From Ciceribacter ferrooxidans (GTDB lineage: Bacteria; Pseudomonadota; Alphaproteobacteria; Rhizobiales; Rhizobiaceae), in NCBI RefSeq assembly GCF_004137355.1, contig NZ_SDVB01000253.1, positions 310,001-374,000 on the forward strand: a stretch of DNA of 64,000 nucleotides. The letters are read 5' to 3'. This document shows, in pieces, positions 36,068 through 44,577 of the stretch (within the stretch, counting starts at the first letter, position 1; each line of letters begins with the position of its first letter). The position numbers and the translations under genes were made by a program. Under the pieces are notes generated by a model. It did no database searches. It was not told where the DNA came from and saw nothing but the letters and a program-made list of their open reading frames with translations.

Positions 36068-37306
36068 ATGAGCAAGACCACCGTTGTTGTCGGAGCCGGC
36101 ATCGTCGGCGCGGCGATCGCATTCGAGCTTCAGAGACGTGGTCGCCAGGTGACGCTGATCGATCGCGATCAGCCGGGGCTAGGCGCGTCCTTCGGCAATA
36201 TGGCGAGCATTGCCGTGTCCGAGTTCATGGCGGTGTCGCGTCCCGCTACATGGAGGAAAATCCCGCGCTGGCTGCTCGACCCTGAAGGCCCGGTCTGGTT
36301 GCGGCCTTTCTACGCACCCAAGATGACCTCCTGGTTCCTTCGGTTCATCCTTGCCGGACGTCCTTCGCGGGTCGCCGCAATCGAGGCGGCTGGAGCCGGC
36401 CTCTGCGCCCGCGTTCTCGACGATTTGAAGCCGATGCTCGAAGCCGTCGGCGCGCGGGACATGCTGACCGACGAGGGCTGCCTCGCCATATATGAAACCG
36501 AAGCGGAGTTTGCCGCCGACCGTGATCATATCGCGCTCATGGAGAATTATGGTTTTGCCCATCAGGTCCTGACCGGAAAGGCGATCCGCGACCTCGAACC
36601 CGCCTTGTCGCCGCACATCGTCAAGGCGGTCCTGTTGCCGGCGAATCGTTCGATCCGCGACCCTTATCGGCTCGTGTTGAAGCTCGTCGAAGCCTTCAGG
36701 CAAGCCGGTGGCGTCTTTGTCTCCGGTGAGGTCGAACGGGTGGAACGGCACGGCGGCGGTGCGGACGTCGTTCTTGCCGGCGGAACGCGGCTCGTCACTT
36801 CCGACGTCGTGCTTGCAGCCGGCGCCCGGACTCGCTTTCTTGCCGCCGCGCTCGGCGAGCCGATCCCGCTTGAGACCGAGCGGGGCTATCACACACAGAT
36901 CATGGCGCCGGGCATCTCCATGCGTCATTCGATCATCTGGCCGGAGCGCGCCTTCATGGTGACGCCGACCGCGGGTGGCATTCGCGTCGGCGGTAACGTC
37001 GAGCTCGCCGGGCTCGATGCCGCGCCCGACTATCGGCGCGCTCGCGTTCTCGTGCGCCACGCCCAGCGCGCGCTACCGGGCCTCAAGGCGGAGGAGACAA
37101 GTGAATGGATGGGACATCGCCCTGCCTTCCCCGATACCCTGCCGATCATCTCGGCGTCGTCGCAGGTGCCCGGCGTCTGGTACGCGACGGGGCACGGCCA
37201 TCTCGGCTTGACCTATTCGGCGACGACGGCGAGGCTCATCGCCGATATGATGACCGGCGCGCGGCCGCCGGTCGACATGGCGCCCTTCAGCATCACCCGC
37301 TTTTGA
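36068..37306 (+). CDS. FAD-dependent D-amino-acid oxidoreductase (DadA-like)
   Basis: The 412-residue flavoprotein starts with the dinucleotide fold VVVGAGIVGAAIAFEL (about 6-21) and contains the DAO-family C-terminal block (GHRPAFPDTLPII, TGHGHLGLTYS). These enzymes oxidise D-amino acids to keto acids. Its neighbour 33 bases downstream is a hydroxyproline epimerase/dehydratase, so cis-4-hydroxy-D-proline is a reasonable substrate; this is inference from pathway logic. I chose ATG 36068 because homology begins there and GAGGGG lies upstream. Confidence 0.85.
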   Translation: MSKTTVVVGAGIVGAAIAFELQRRGRQVTLIDRDQPGLGASFGNMASIAVSEFMAVSRPATWRKIPRWLLDPEGPVWLRPFYAPKMTSWFLRFILAGRPSRVAAIEAAGAGLCARVLDDLKPMLEAVGARDMLTDEGCLAIYETEAEFAADRDHIALMENYGFAHQVLTGKAIRDLEPALSPHIVKAVLLPANRSIRDPYRLVLKLVEAFRQAGGVFVSGEVERVERHGGGADVVLAGGTRLVTSDVVLAAGARTRFLAAALGEPIPLETERGYHTQIMAPGISMRHSIIWPERAFMVTPTAGGIRVGGNVELAGLDAAPDYRRARVLVRHAQRALPGLKAEETSEWMGHRPAFPDTLPIISASSQVPGVWYATGHGHLGLTYSATTARLIADMMTGARPPVDMAPFSITRF

Positions 37307-37339
37307 CAAAAAACTGCACGCCCGATTGGAGCATAGACG

Positions 37340-38392
37340 ATGAGATGGAAGCGCACGATCCAGTTGCTGGATGTCCATTGCGAGGGAGAGATCGGCAGGC
37401 TGGCAATCGGCGGGGTACCGAAAATTCCCGGCGAGACGATCGCCGAGCAGCTGCATTGGCTGAACACCGATCCCAAGGGCGAGGAACTCCGTCGCTTCCT
37501 TGTGCTGGAGCCACGCGGCGCGCCGATCGGCTCGGTCAACCTCTTGCTGCCGGCAAAGCATCCCGACGCCGATGCAGGCTTCGTCATCCTCCAGCCGGAC
37601 CAGGCGCATGCAAGCTCCGGCTCAAACTCGATCTGCACGACGACAGCGCTGCTGGAATCGGGCATCGTTGAGATGAAGGAGCCGGAGACGGTCGTCACAC
37701 TCGAGACAGCTGCCGGCCTGGTCCGCGCCACGGCCACTTGCCGCGACGGGCACTGCGAGAAGGTGAAGCTCACCATGGTGCCGTCCTTCGTGCATGAACT
37801 CGATGTCGGGATCGATACGGAGCAATGGGGGCGCATCACGCTCGACCTCTGCTACGGCGGGATCTTCTACGCACTGGTGGATGTCCAGCAGATCGGCACG
37901 ACGATCGACAAGTCGAACGCCCGCACACTGGTCGAAGCCGGCATGATCCTGAAAGAGCTGATCAACCGCACCATACCCGTCGTGCATCCGGAAATCCCGG
38001 CGATCTCGGGCGTCGCGTATGTCATGTTCCGCGACGTCGATCCGGACGGGGCGATCCGCACCTGCACGACCATGTGGCCGGGACGTGTCGATCGCTCCCC
38101 CTGCGGTACCGGAAATTCGGCAAATCTTGCGACGCTCCATGCCCGTGGCAAGGCGAAGGTCGGAGATGTCTTCAAGTCACGGTCGATCATCGGATCCGAG
38201 TTCGAGGTCGGGCTCTCCGCAGTAACCGAAGTCGCGGGAAGGCCGGCCATCATCCCGACGATCGCCGGGCGAGGCTTCACTTTCGGGCTGACGCAGGTCG
38301 CACTCGATCCGTTCGATCCGTTTGCCGAGGGTTTTGCTCTCACGGATGTGTGGGGACCGTCTGCCGGGGAGATCGGCAAGCCGCGGGCATAA
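37340..38392 (+). CDS. Hydroxyproline 2-epimerase / trans-3-hydroxyproline dehydratase (proline racemase family)
   Basis: The 350-residue protein is of the proline racemase superfamily. The first active-site position is serine (Ser93 in SSGSNSICT), where racemases have cysteine; the second is Cys255 in DRSPCGTG. Ser-Cys members are reported to catalyse both 4-hydroxyproline epimerisation and trans-3-hydroxyproline dehydration, so this is not a plain proline racemase. It follows the DadA-like gene, which could oxidise the D-epimer. A hypothetical link to plant- or collagen-derived hydroxyproline use is inference. Confidence 0.85.
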   Translation: MRWKRTIQLLDVHCEGEIGRLAIGGVPKIPGETIAEQLHWLNTDPKGEELRRFLVLEPRGAPIGSVNLLLPAKHPDADAGFVILQPDQAHASSGSNSICTTTALLESGIVEMKEPETVVTLETAAGLVRATATCRDGHCEKVKLTMVPSFVHELDVGIDTEQWGRITLDLCYGGIFYALVDVQQIGTTIDKSNARTLVEAGMILKELINRTIPVVHPEIPAISGVAYVMFRDVDPDGAIRTCTTMWPGRVDRSPCGTGNSANLATLHARGKAKVGDVFKSRSIIGSEFEVGLSAVTEVAGRPAIIPTIAGRGFTFGLTQVALDPFDPFAEGFALTDVWGPSAGEIGKPRA

Positions 38393-38399
38393 GTGGCGT

Positions 38400-38422
38400 G
38401 CGGCGGTCGCTCGAACCGCCGC
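38400..38422. terminator. Hairpin between convergent genes
   Basis: An 8-bp perfect stem (GCGGCGGT at 38400-38407, complement 38415-38422, 7-base loop) lies just after the racemase-family stop and before the end of the FucU-like gene. It has no T-run, so termination is a modest inference. Confidence 0.45.
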
Positions 38423-38429
38423 GTCCAGT

Positions 38430-38858
38430 TCAGGGATAGATCACGCCCTTGCGCAGGATCACGTTCGCGTAGAGGCGCGGCTCGCCTGTCTGAACGATCG
38501 CGTGGGCAGCGCGGACGCGGTCATAGAAGGCGCTTCCGACGAGCGGCGTCACGCTCCGCTGTGGTTCGTGCCGGTTGCAGCAATCGAGAATCTCGTTGTG
38601 CACGGGATCGAGCCGGTCGCGATCGGGGCCGACGGTCGATCGGAAAATTGCCTCGGGGACGAAGTCGTCGATCGGCAACACGCTGAGGACCGCGTTGAGC
38701 ACCGGCACCAAGCCGTGCCCGTCGAGGCGGATCAGGCGGCGCGCGTGCTCGAGGCCGGGATAATTGCCGTCCACGATGGCGATTTCGTCGCCGTGGCCCA
38801 TGGCCCGGAGGGTCGCGAGCAGATCGGGTCCGAGAAGAGGATCAAGTCCCTTCAGCAT
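38430..38858 (-). CDS. RbsD/FucU family sugar mutarotase
   Basis: The 142-residue protein begins MLKGLDPLLGPDLLATLRAMGHGDEIAI, the RbsD/FucU pattern; the catalytic-type histidine is in GHGDEI. Such proteins interconvert sugar anomers (fucose, ribose, others). Its ATG at 38858 overlaps the frcR 3' end by 17 bases, so it is translated with frcR. Which sugar it acts on is not clear; the frc locus suggests a fructose or related sugar role. Confidence 0.85.
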   Translation of the reverse strand: MLKGLDPLLGPDLLATLRAMGHGDEIAIVDGNYPGLEHARRLIRLDGHGLVPVLNAVLSVLPIDDFVPEAIFRSTVGPDRDRLDPVHNEILDCCNRHEPQRSVTPLVGSAFYDRVRAAHAIVQTGEPRLYANVILRKGVIYP

Positions 38859-40089
38859 GTTCGATTTCCTTGAATAGCACTGTCTGGTCCGTGAGGTAGC
38901 GCGCGAAGATCGGCAGACTTGCACCGCCGATCGCGCGCGCCTGGCTTCCGACGACGCCTTCGACGATTTCGGGCACCTGAATGCCCTGGAGATCGAGACG
39001 CTCGAAAGATTTGTTGACGGCGGCGACCAGACGGTGGCGTACCCAGTCGGGGAAACCTCCGTCGATCACAGCCGCGGAAAAGTCGATGATCGAGGAAGCG
39101 GCGACCGTGGCTTGAGCGATGGCGTCCGCGCTGTCGCGGATCCAGACATCCAGAGGCGCGCCGAAGTCGATCCAGTCGGATGCGGCGTACCACAGCGGTT
39201 GCGGATCGATCCCCCCTTCGCGCAGGAGATTCTCCAGCACAAAGATCGAGGCGATCTCCAGCAGCTGCCTGGTTTCGCCTTGCTTGTTCCGTACGGGGAG
39301 GGGACCGATCGCGCCCGCCGTCCCCGTTCTCCCGACGAAGACGGTGGAATTGAGGACAATGCCGCCGCCGATGAAGGATCCGACGTAGAAATAGACGAAA
39401 TCGGGATAGCGGGAACCGAGGCCGAAAACCAGTTCGGCGCCACAGGCGCTCGTCGCGTCGTTCTGCAGGAAGACCGGATAAGGGACCTGCCCGGCCACTT
39501 CCGCCTGCAGGTCGAAATTGCGCCAGGCATCCATGGCCCCATGCGGCGCGCCGACTTCGTCGGCCCAATTCCACAGCTCGAACGGAGCCGCTATGCCGAC
39601 GCCGGCTACATTCGCCTTCTGCTCGACGGACATGCGTCCCTCGAGTTCGGCGATACCCCCGGCGATGAAGGCGAGTATCTCCCGCGGTTCCGGATAACGA
39701 TAGGTGCGATGGAGCTGCAGCCTGATCTTTCCGACGAAGTCCATCAGGATCAGGTCCGCGCTGCGTCGGCCGATCTTGACGCCGAAGGAGAAGACGGCGT
39801 CGGGATTGAGAAACATCGGCACCGATGGTTGCCCGACCTTGCCACGGATCGGCTTGCCGCGGATGAGCAGCTCGTCCTTTTCGAGCGCCCGCATGATGAC
39901 GGAAACGGTCTGTGCCGAAAGGCCGGTCTGCCTGGCTATGTCAGCCTTCGAAATGCCACCCTGGCGGCGCACGAGCGAAAGCACGAGCCGCTCGTTATAG
40001 GCCCTTACGCGCACCTGGTTGGCACCACCGCCCGCACTCACGAACTGGGGAAGGTCGGACCTGGGCGCCGGTTGTTCGGTAGATGACAT
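38842..40089 (-). CDS. frcR: ROK-family transcriptional regulator of fructose uptake
   Basis: The 415-residue protein has an N-terminal winged helix (SKADIARQTGLSAQTVSVIMRALEK, about 48-72) followed by a ROK sugar-kinase-like domain. The gene lies divergently upstream of frcB, the position of FrcR in S. meliloti, where the frcBCAK fructose system was described. It probably represses or activates frcB; a palindrome between the genes is a candidate site. Overlap with the FucU-like gene indicates an operon frcR-fucU-like. Confidence 0.88.
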   Translation of the reverse strand: MSSTEQPAPRSDLPQFVSAGGGANQVRVRAYNERLVLSLVRRQGGISKADIARQTGLSAQTVSVIMRALEKDELLIRGKPIRGKVGQPSVPMFLNPDAVFSFGVKIGRRSADLILMDFVGKIRLQLHRTYRYPEPREILAFIAGGIAELEGRMSVEQKANVAGVGIAAPFELWNWADEVGAPHGAMDAWRNFDLQAEVAGQVPYPVFLQNDATSACGAELVFGLGSRYPDFVYFYVGSFIGGGIVLNSTVFVGRTGTAGAIGPLPVRNKQGETRQLLEIASIFVLENLLREGGIDPQPLWYAASDWIDFGAPLDVWIRDSADAIAQATVAASSIIDFSAAVIDGGFPDWVRHRLVAAVNKSFERLDLQGIQVPEIVEGVVGSQARAIGGASLPIFARYLTDQTVLFKEIEHAEGT

Positions 40090-40153
40090 GGCCGCTCCTC
40101 CTTTCCGACCGAGTTCTCTCCCGCTTCATGCATCATTTGTTCCAGCATGTCAC

Positions 40154-40177
40154 ATCCAATTAATAATTCAATTGGAT
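40154..40177. promoter_or_regulatory. Candidate FrcR operator palindrome
   Basis: A perfect inverted repeat, ATCCAATT (40154-40161) and AATTGGAT (40170-40177), with an 8-base AT-rich centre, lies between frcR and frcB, directly upstream of a -35 box for frcB. Its size and place fit a ROK-dimer site; binding is inferred. Confidence 0.6.
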
Positions 40178-40184
40178 TTATTTA

Positions 40185-40213
40185 TTGACAGAGCCGTTCG
40201 CCGGTGTTCTTAA
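40185..40213 (+). promoter_or_regulatory. Promoter of frcB
   Basis: A perfect TTGACA (40185-40190) is followed after 17 bases by TCTTAA (40208-40213), a weak -10. It lies 8 bases after the palindrome above and about 118 bases before the frcB start. Confidence 0.55.
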
Positions 40214-40330
40214 TGACATCGGAGGAAGTTGCACTGACCCTTCGAGCCACTATCGGGCGCGGAGATCGCGTCCGGACCATTCGTCTGTCGTATGGCCGCG
40301 AACGGCCACTGAATAATTCGGGAGGAAGAA

Positions 40331-41356
40331 ATGAAGAAATCTCTGATCGCAACCGCCGTGTCGGCTCTGGCCCTCGGCGTCGTCTTCGCGGCACCGGCAC
40401 GTGCCGAAGGCGTCTCGGCTTGCCTCATCACCAAGACGGACACCAACCCCTTCTTCGTCAAGATGAAGGAAGGTGCGACCGCCAAGGCTCAGGAACTCGG
40501 CGTCACGCTGAAGGCTTACGCCGGCAAGGTCGACGGCGATTCCGAAAGCCAGGTTGCAGCAATCGAATCCTGCATTGCGGACGGCGCCAAGGGCATTCTG
40601 CTCACCGCATCCGACACCAAGGGTATTGTTCCGGCAGTGAAGAAGGCCCGTGACGCCGGTCTCCTCGTAATCGCTCTCGACACGCCGCTCGAACCTCTCG
40701 ACGCCGCCGATGCCACCTTCGCGACCGACAACCTGCTCGCCGGCAAGCTCATCGGCCAGTGGGCCGCGGCAACCCTCGGCGACAAGGCCAAGGACGCCAA
40801 GGTTGGTTTCCTCGACCTGACCCCGTCGCAGCCGACTGTCGACGTCCTGCGTGACCAGGGCTTCATGATCGGCTTCGGGATCGATCCCAAGGATCCGAAC
40901 AAGATCGGTGACGAAGACGATGCGCGGATCGTTGGCCATGACGTGACGAACGGCAACGAAGAGGGCGGCCGTACCGCCATGGAAAACCTCCTCCAGAAGG
41001 ATCCGGACATCAACGTTATCCACACGATCAATGAGCCGGCCGCCGTCGGCGCCTACCAGGCGCTCAAGGCTGTCGGTAAGGAAAACGACGTGCTGATCGT
41101 GTCGGTCGACGGCGGTTGCCCGGGTGTCAAGGCGGTTGCCGAAGGCCAGATCGGCGCGACCTCCCAGCAATATCCGCTGCTGATGGCATCGCTCGGTATC
41201 GAGGCCATCGCCAAGTTCGCGCAGGACGGCACCAAGCCGCAGCCGACGGAAGGCAAGGACTTCTTCGATACCGGCGTTGCGCTGGTCACCGACAAGCCGG
41301 CCGAAGGCGTGCCTTCCATCGACACGAAGGAAGGCCTGAACAAGTGCTGGGGTTGA
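40331..41356 (+). CDS. frcB: Fructose ABC transporter, periplasmic binding protein
   Basis: The 341-residue protein has a signal peptide (about 1-25, cut near ARAEG) and a type I sugar-binding fold of the ribose-binding (RbsB) kind. It begins the frcBCAK operon, which in S. meliloti imports fructose (also mannose and ribose). A strong GGGAGGA lies before the ATG. A terminator-like hairpin follows the gene, which may make binding protein more abundant than the membrane parts. Confidence 0.92.
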   Translation: MKKSLIATAVSALALGVVFAAPARAEGVSACLITKTDTNPFFVKMKEGATAKAQELGVTLKAYAGKVDGDSESQVAAIESCIADGAKGILLTASDTKGIVPAVKKARDAGLLVIALDTPLEPLDAADATFATDNLLAGKLIGQWAAATLGDKAKDAKVGFLDLTPSQPTVDVLRDQGFMIGFGIDPKDPNKIGDEDDARIVGHDVTNGNEEGGRTAMENLLQKDPDINVIHTINEPAAVGAYQALKAVGKENDVLIVSVDGGCPGVKAVAEGQIGATSQQYPLLMASLGIEAIAKFAQDGTKPQPTEGKDFFDTGVALVTDKPAEGVPSIDTKEGLNKCWG

Positions 41357-41387
41357 TGCCCTGATCCTTTAGGTCGACAATAAATTG

Positions 41388-41412
41388 AAGGGCGGTCTCG
41401 GCCGCCCTTTTT
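41388..41412 (+). terminator. Intercistronic terminator/attenuator between frcB and frcC
   Basis: An 8-bp perfect stem (AAGGGCGG at 41388-41395, complement 41402-41409, 6-base loop) is followed by T residues. Its place between frcB and frcC suggests partial termination that sets the ratio of the products. Confidence 0.8.
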
Positions 41413-41457
41413 CAAACCGGAAAGCGAAAAGCGCCGGGTCCCTACGGGAGGGTTCAC

Positions 41458-42516
41458 ATGGCAAGTATCCAGGAATTCGAAAAGGTTCTCGACAAGAGCG
41501 ACCAGTCGATCGCCGCGTTCGAGGACAGGTCCTTCCTGCGGAAGGTACAGCACTTTCTGCATTCGACGCCGGCCGCCGTGCCGTTCATCGTGCTCGTCTC
41601 GGCGATCATCATCTTCGGCATTACGATCGGCGGCAAGTTCTTCTCGAGCTATACGCTGACGCTCATTCTCCAGCAGATCGCCATCGTCGGCATTCTCGGC
41701 GCCGGCCAGACGCTCGTCATCCTGACGGCGGGCATTGATCTGTCGATCGGCGTCATCATGGTCATTTCGGCCGTGATTATGGGCAACTGTGCCGTCACCT
41801 ATGGACTGCCGACACCGATCGCGATCCTCGCCGGCCTTGTCGCGGGTGGATCTTGTGGCTTCTTGAACGGCTTCCTCGTCGCGAAGGTGAAGCTGCCGCC
41901 GTTCATCGTCACGCTCGGCACTTGGTACATCGTCATGTCGACGAACTTCATCTACTCCGCCAACGAGACCATCCGCGAAACAGACGTCGCGGCGAACGCC
42001 CCTCTCCTGCATTTCTTCGGAACGAGCTTCAAGATCGGCTCCGCCGTCTTCACGATCGGCGTGGTGACGATGGTGATCCTGGTCCTCGTGCTCTGGTACG
42101 CGCTCAATCATACCGCCTGGGGCCGGCACCTTTACGCCGTCGGCGACGATCCAGAGGCCGCCAAGCTCTCCGGTATCCGTACAGACAAGGTCCTTCTCGG
42201 CGCCTATTCGCTCGCAGGCGTAATCGCCGCGATCGCCGCCTGGGTCTCGATCGGCCGCAACGGTTCGATTTCGCCCTCCGCGGCCGTGACCGACTATAAC
42301 CTGCAGGCCGTCACCGCCGCGGTGATCGGTGGTATCTCGCTCTTCGGCGGGCGCGGTTCCATCCTCGGCACGCTCATCGGCGCGATGATCGTGGGTGTCG
42401 TCTCCATGGGTCTCAACATGCTCGGCGCTGATCCTCAGTGGAAGGTCTTCCTGACAGGCGTTCTCATCATCTCGGCGGTCGCCGTCGACCAGTGGATCAG
42501 AAAGGTAGCAAGCTGA
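41458..42516 (+). CDS. frcC: Fructose ABC transporter, permease
   Basis: The 352-residue protein is hydrophobic with about nine or ten membrane helices of the RbsC/BPD type (AGQTLVILTAGIDLSIG; ISLFGGRGSILGT). It forms the inner-membrane channel for FrcB-delivered sugar. GGGAGGG lies before the ATG. It overlaps frcA by one base (TGATG), so they are coupled. Confidence 0.92.
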   Translation: MASIQEFEKVLDKSDQSIAAFEDRSFLRKVQHFLHSTPAAVPFIVLVSAIIIFGITIGGKFFSSYTLTLILQQIAIVGILGAGQTLVILTAGIDLSIGVIMVISAVIMGNCAVTYGLPTPIAILAGLVAGGSCGFLNGFLVAKVKLPPFIVTLGTWYIVMSTNFIYSANETIRETDVAANAPLLHFFGTSFKIGSAVFTIGVVTMVILVLVLWYALNHTAWGRHLYAVGDDPEAAKLSGIRTDKVLLGAYSLAGVIAAIAAWVSIGRNGSISPSAAVTDYNLQAVTAAVIGGISLFGGRGSILGTLIGAMIVGVVSMGLNMLGADPQWKVFLTGVLIISAVAVDQWIRKVAS

Positions 42517-43298
42517 TGGCACAGGAAGCACTTCTCACCGCCCGCGGGCTCATCAAGCGCTACGGTCGCGTCACCGCTCTCGACAACGCCGATTTCGACC
42601 TCTATCCGGGCGAAATCCTCGCGGTCATCGGCGACAACGGCGCCGGCAAGTCTTCGCTGATCAAGGCGATCTCGGGCGCCGTTCGTCCGGACGAGGGCGA
42701 GATTCGGCTCGAAGGCAAGCCGGTGCACTTCTCCTCGCCGATGGAGGCGCGCGATGCCGGCATCGAGACGGTCTATCAGAACCTCGCGTTGTCGCCGGCG
42801 CTATCGATCGCCGACAACATGTTCCTCGGCCGCGAAATTCGCCGGCCGGGGCCGCTCGGGTCCGTTTTCCGCATGCTCGACCATAAGCGGATGGAAAAGA
42901 TCGCCCGCGACAAGCTTACCGAACTGGGATTGATGACGATCCAGAACATCAACCAGGCCGTGGAAACGCTGTCCGGCGGCCAACGCCAGGGCGTCGCCGT
43001 GGCTCGTGCTGCCGCTTTCGGATCGAAGGTCGTCATCATGGACGAGCCGACGGCCGCCCTCGGGGTGAAGGAATCCCGACGCGTGCTCGAGCTCATTCTG
43101 GAAGTCCGCTCCCGCGGCCTGCCGATCGTGCTCATCTCGCACAACATGCCGCACGTCTTCGAGGTGGCCGACCGCATTCACATCCATCGGCTCGGGCGGC
43201 GCCTCTGCGTCATTAAGCCCGGCGACTATTCGATGGCGGACGCGGTCGCCTTCATGACCGGCGCGCGCCCGGCACCGGACGCGGAAATGGCTGCATGA
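42516..43298 (+). CDS. frcA: Fructose ABC transporter, ATP-binding protein
   Basis: The 260-residue ATPase has Walker A (GDNGAGKSS, about 38-46), the signature LSGGQRQGVAVARA, Walker B (VVIMDEPTAAL) and the switch histidine (LISHN). It has only one ATPase unit, while many sugar importers of the RbsA class have two. It overlaps frcC by one base and frcK by four (ATGA). Confidence 0.93.
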   Translation: MAQEALLTARGLIKRYGRVTALDNADFDLYPGEILAVIGDNGAGKSSLIKAISGAVRPDEGEIRLEGKPVHFSSPMEARDAGIETVYQNLALSPALSIADNMFLGREIRRPGPLGSVFRMLDHKRMEKIARDKLTELGLMTIQNINQAVETLSGGQRQGVAVARAAAFGSKVVIMDEPTAALGVKESRRVLELILEVRSRGLPIVLISHNMPHVFEVADRIHIHRLGRRLCVIKPGDYSMADAVAFMTGARPAPDAEMAA

Positions 43299-43918
43299 GG
43301 CCGGGCCTGCCGGAGGTCGCAGACGAGATCAAGAAGCGGGCTGCAGGACATGCCCGCTTCCTCGTCGCCATTGCCGGGCCACCGGGGGCGGGCAAATCGA
43401 CGGTCGCGGAGACGCTCGCCGAAACGCTCGTCGAACGGGGTGAAACGGCCGTCGTGCTGCCGATGGACGGGTTCCACATGGATAATGCGGTCCTTGAAGA
43501 AAAGGGACTGCTACGCCGCAAGGGTGCGCCCGAAACCTTCGACGTTCGCGGTTTCATCGACATCGTCCATGCCATTCGTGCCGGCGGCGAGGTGCTCGTC
43601 CCGGTCTTCGATCGCAGCCGCGAGATCGCCATCGCCGCCGCGCGCGTGATATCGCCAGCCCACCGCATCGTGATCGCGGAGGGCAACTACCTGCTGCTCG
43701 AGGAGGCGCCATGGTCGGCGCTTGCCGGTCTTTTCGACCTCTCCATCCTTCTCGATGTCCCGGAAGAGGTGCTCGCCGAGCGCCTCGCCGACCGTTGGCG
43801 CGGTTATGGTCTCACACCTGCCGAGATCGCGGCGAAGGTCGGCGAAAACGATCTTCCGAACGGTCGCCGTGTGCTCCGCCAGAGCCGCCGCGCCGATCTC
43901 GTGATCACCAATCTCTGA
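43295..43918 (+). CDS. frcK: P-loop kinase of the frc operon
   Basis: The 207-residue protein has a Walker A motif (AGPPGAGKSTVAETL, about 28-42) and the PRK/uridine-kinase-like motif DGFHMDN. FrcK in S. meliloti is annotated as a kinase of the fructose system, but its substrate is unsettled; the fold is that of nucleoside/pantothenate kinases rather than ROK or PfkB sugar kinases. It overlaps frcA by four bases and ends the operon. Confidence 0.88.
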   Translation: MRPGLPEVADEIKKRAAGHARFLVAIAGPPGAGKSTVAETLAETLVERGETAVVLPMDGFHMDNAVLEEKGLLRRKGAPETFDVRGFIDIVHAIRAGGEVLVPVFDRSREIAIAAARVISPAHRIVIAEGNYLLLEEAPWSALAGLFDLSILLDVPEEVLAERLADRWRGYGLTPAEIAAKVGENDLPNGRRVLRQSRRADLVITNL

Positions 43919-44175
43919 CCCGTTTTCCAGCGCTGAGACCGCACCCGGCGCCCCCGGGGCTACGCGCCAAAGCGGTCGCGCGTGAGGGCTGGTTCCTCTT
44001 GCCGCCCTCAGTGCCGCAAACCGTAAAATTCGAAGAATTTGCTTCAGGCAATTTCAGTTCGCGGCTGATACCAACCGGGTATCCGCGGAGGTCTTCCGCT
44101 CAGCCGTGTCGCCTCACGCTATCCGGCGGACGGAACCGGCCGCAGCAAAGAAGAAAAAGGGTGTCAGAGAAAACC

Positions 44176-44568
44176 ATGCCCATCTTGATCGTCGAAGACA
44201 ACGCGACCAACGCGATGATCCTGAAACATCTGGCCAAGAAGGTCACCGACGACGAAATCGTCGTCGAGGGCGATGCCGGACGGGCACTCACCCTTTGCCA
44301 TAACACCTTCTTCTCCATGTTGATCGTCGATCAGATCCTGCCCGGCATGACCGGCCTGGAGGTTGTCCGCAAGATCAGGATGATGGAGCGCTACGACGGC
44401 GTGCCGATCGTCATGGTGACGGCCGATCAGGAGCCGAAACTACAGGACGCGGCTCACGAGGCCGGCGTGACGGCATTCCTGACCAAGCCGGTGGAAGCGG
44501 TCGCTTTCCGCAACCTCCTGATCTCCCATCTGGGGCTCCGTTCTTCCGCACCAGCTGCGGCCGGCTGA
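44176..44568 (+). CDS. Single-domain response regulator
   Basis: The 130-residue protein is a CheY-like receiver with no output domain. The acidic pocket VEDN (about 6-9), the phospho-acceptor Asp52 (MLIVDQILPG), Thr in MVTAD and Lys in LTKPVE are all intact. I chose ATG 44176; GTG at 44161 directly abuts an AAAGG and is less likely. It lies 9 bases before a hybrid kinase and so probably takes part in its phosphorelay. Confidence 0.9.
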   Translation: MPILIVEDNATNAMILKHLAKKVTDDEIVVEGDAGRALTLCHNTFFSMLIVDQILPGMTGLEVVRKIRMMERYDGVPIVMVTADQEPKLQDAAHEAGVTAFLTKPVEAVAFRNLLISHLGLRSSAPAAAG

Positions 44569-44577
44569 GGTCGACTG

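Noticed and set aside
40214-40330. Leader peptide starting at ATG 40214 before frcB
   Set aside because: The frame runs on into frcB out of frame without a stop before the frcB start, and the codons show no attenuation pattern.
44026-44040. Palindrome AAATTC-GAA-GAATTT upstream of the phosphorelay
   Set aside because: It is short and AT-rich, so chance occurrence is plausible, and it is not joined to a recognisable promoter.
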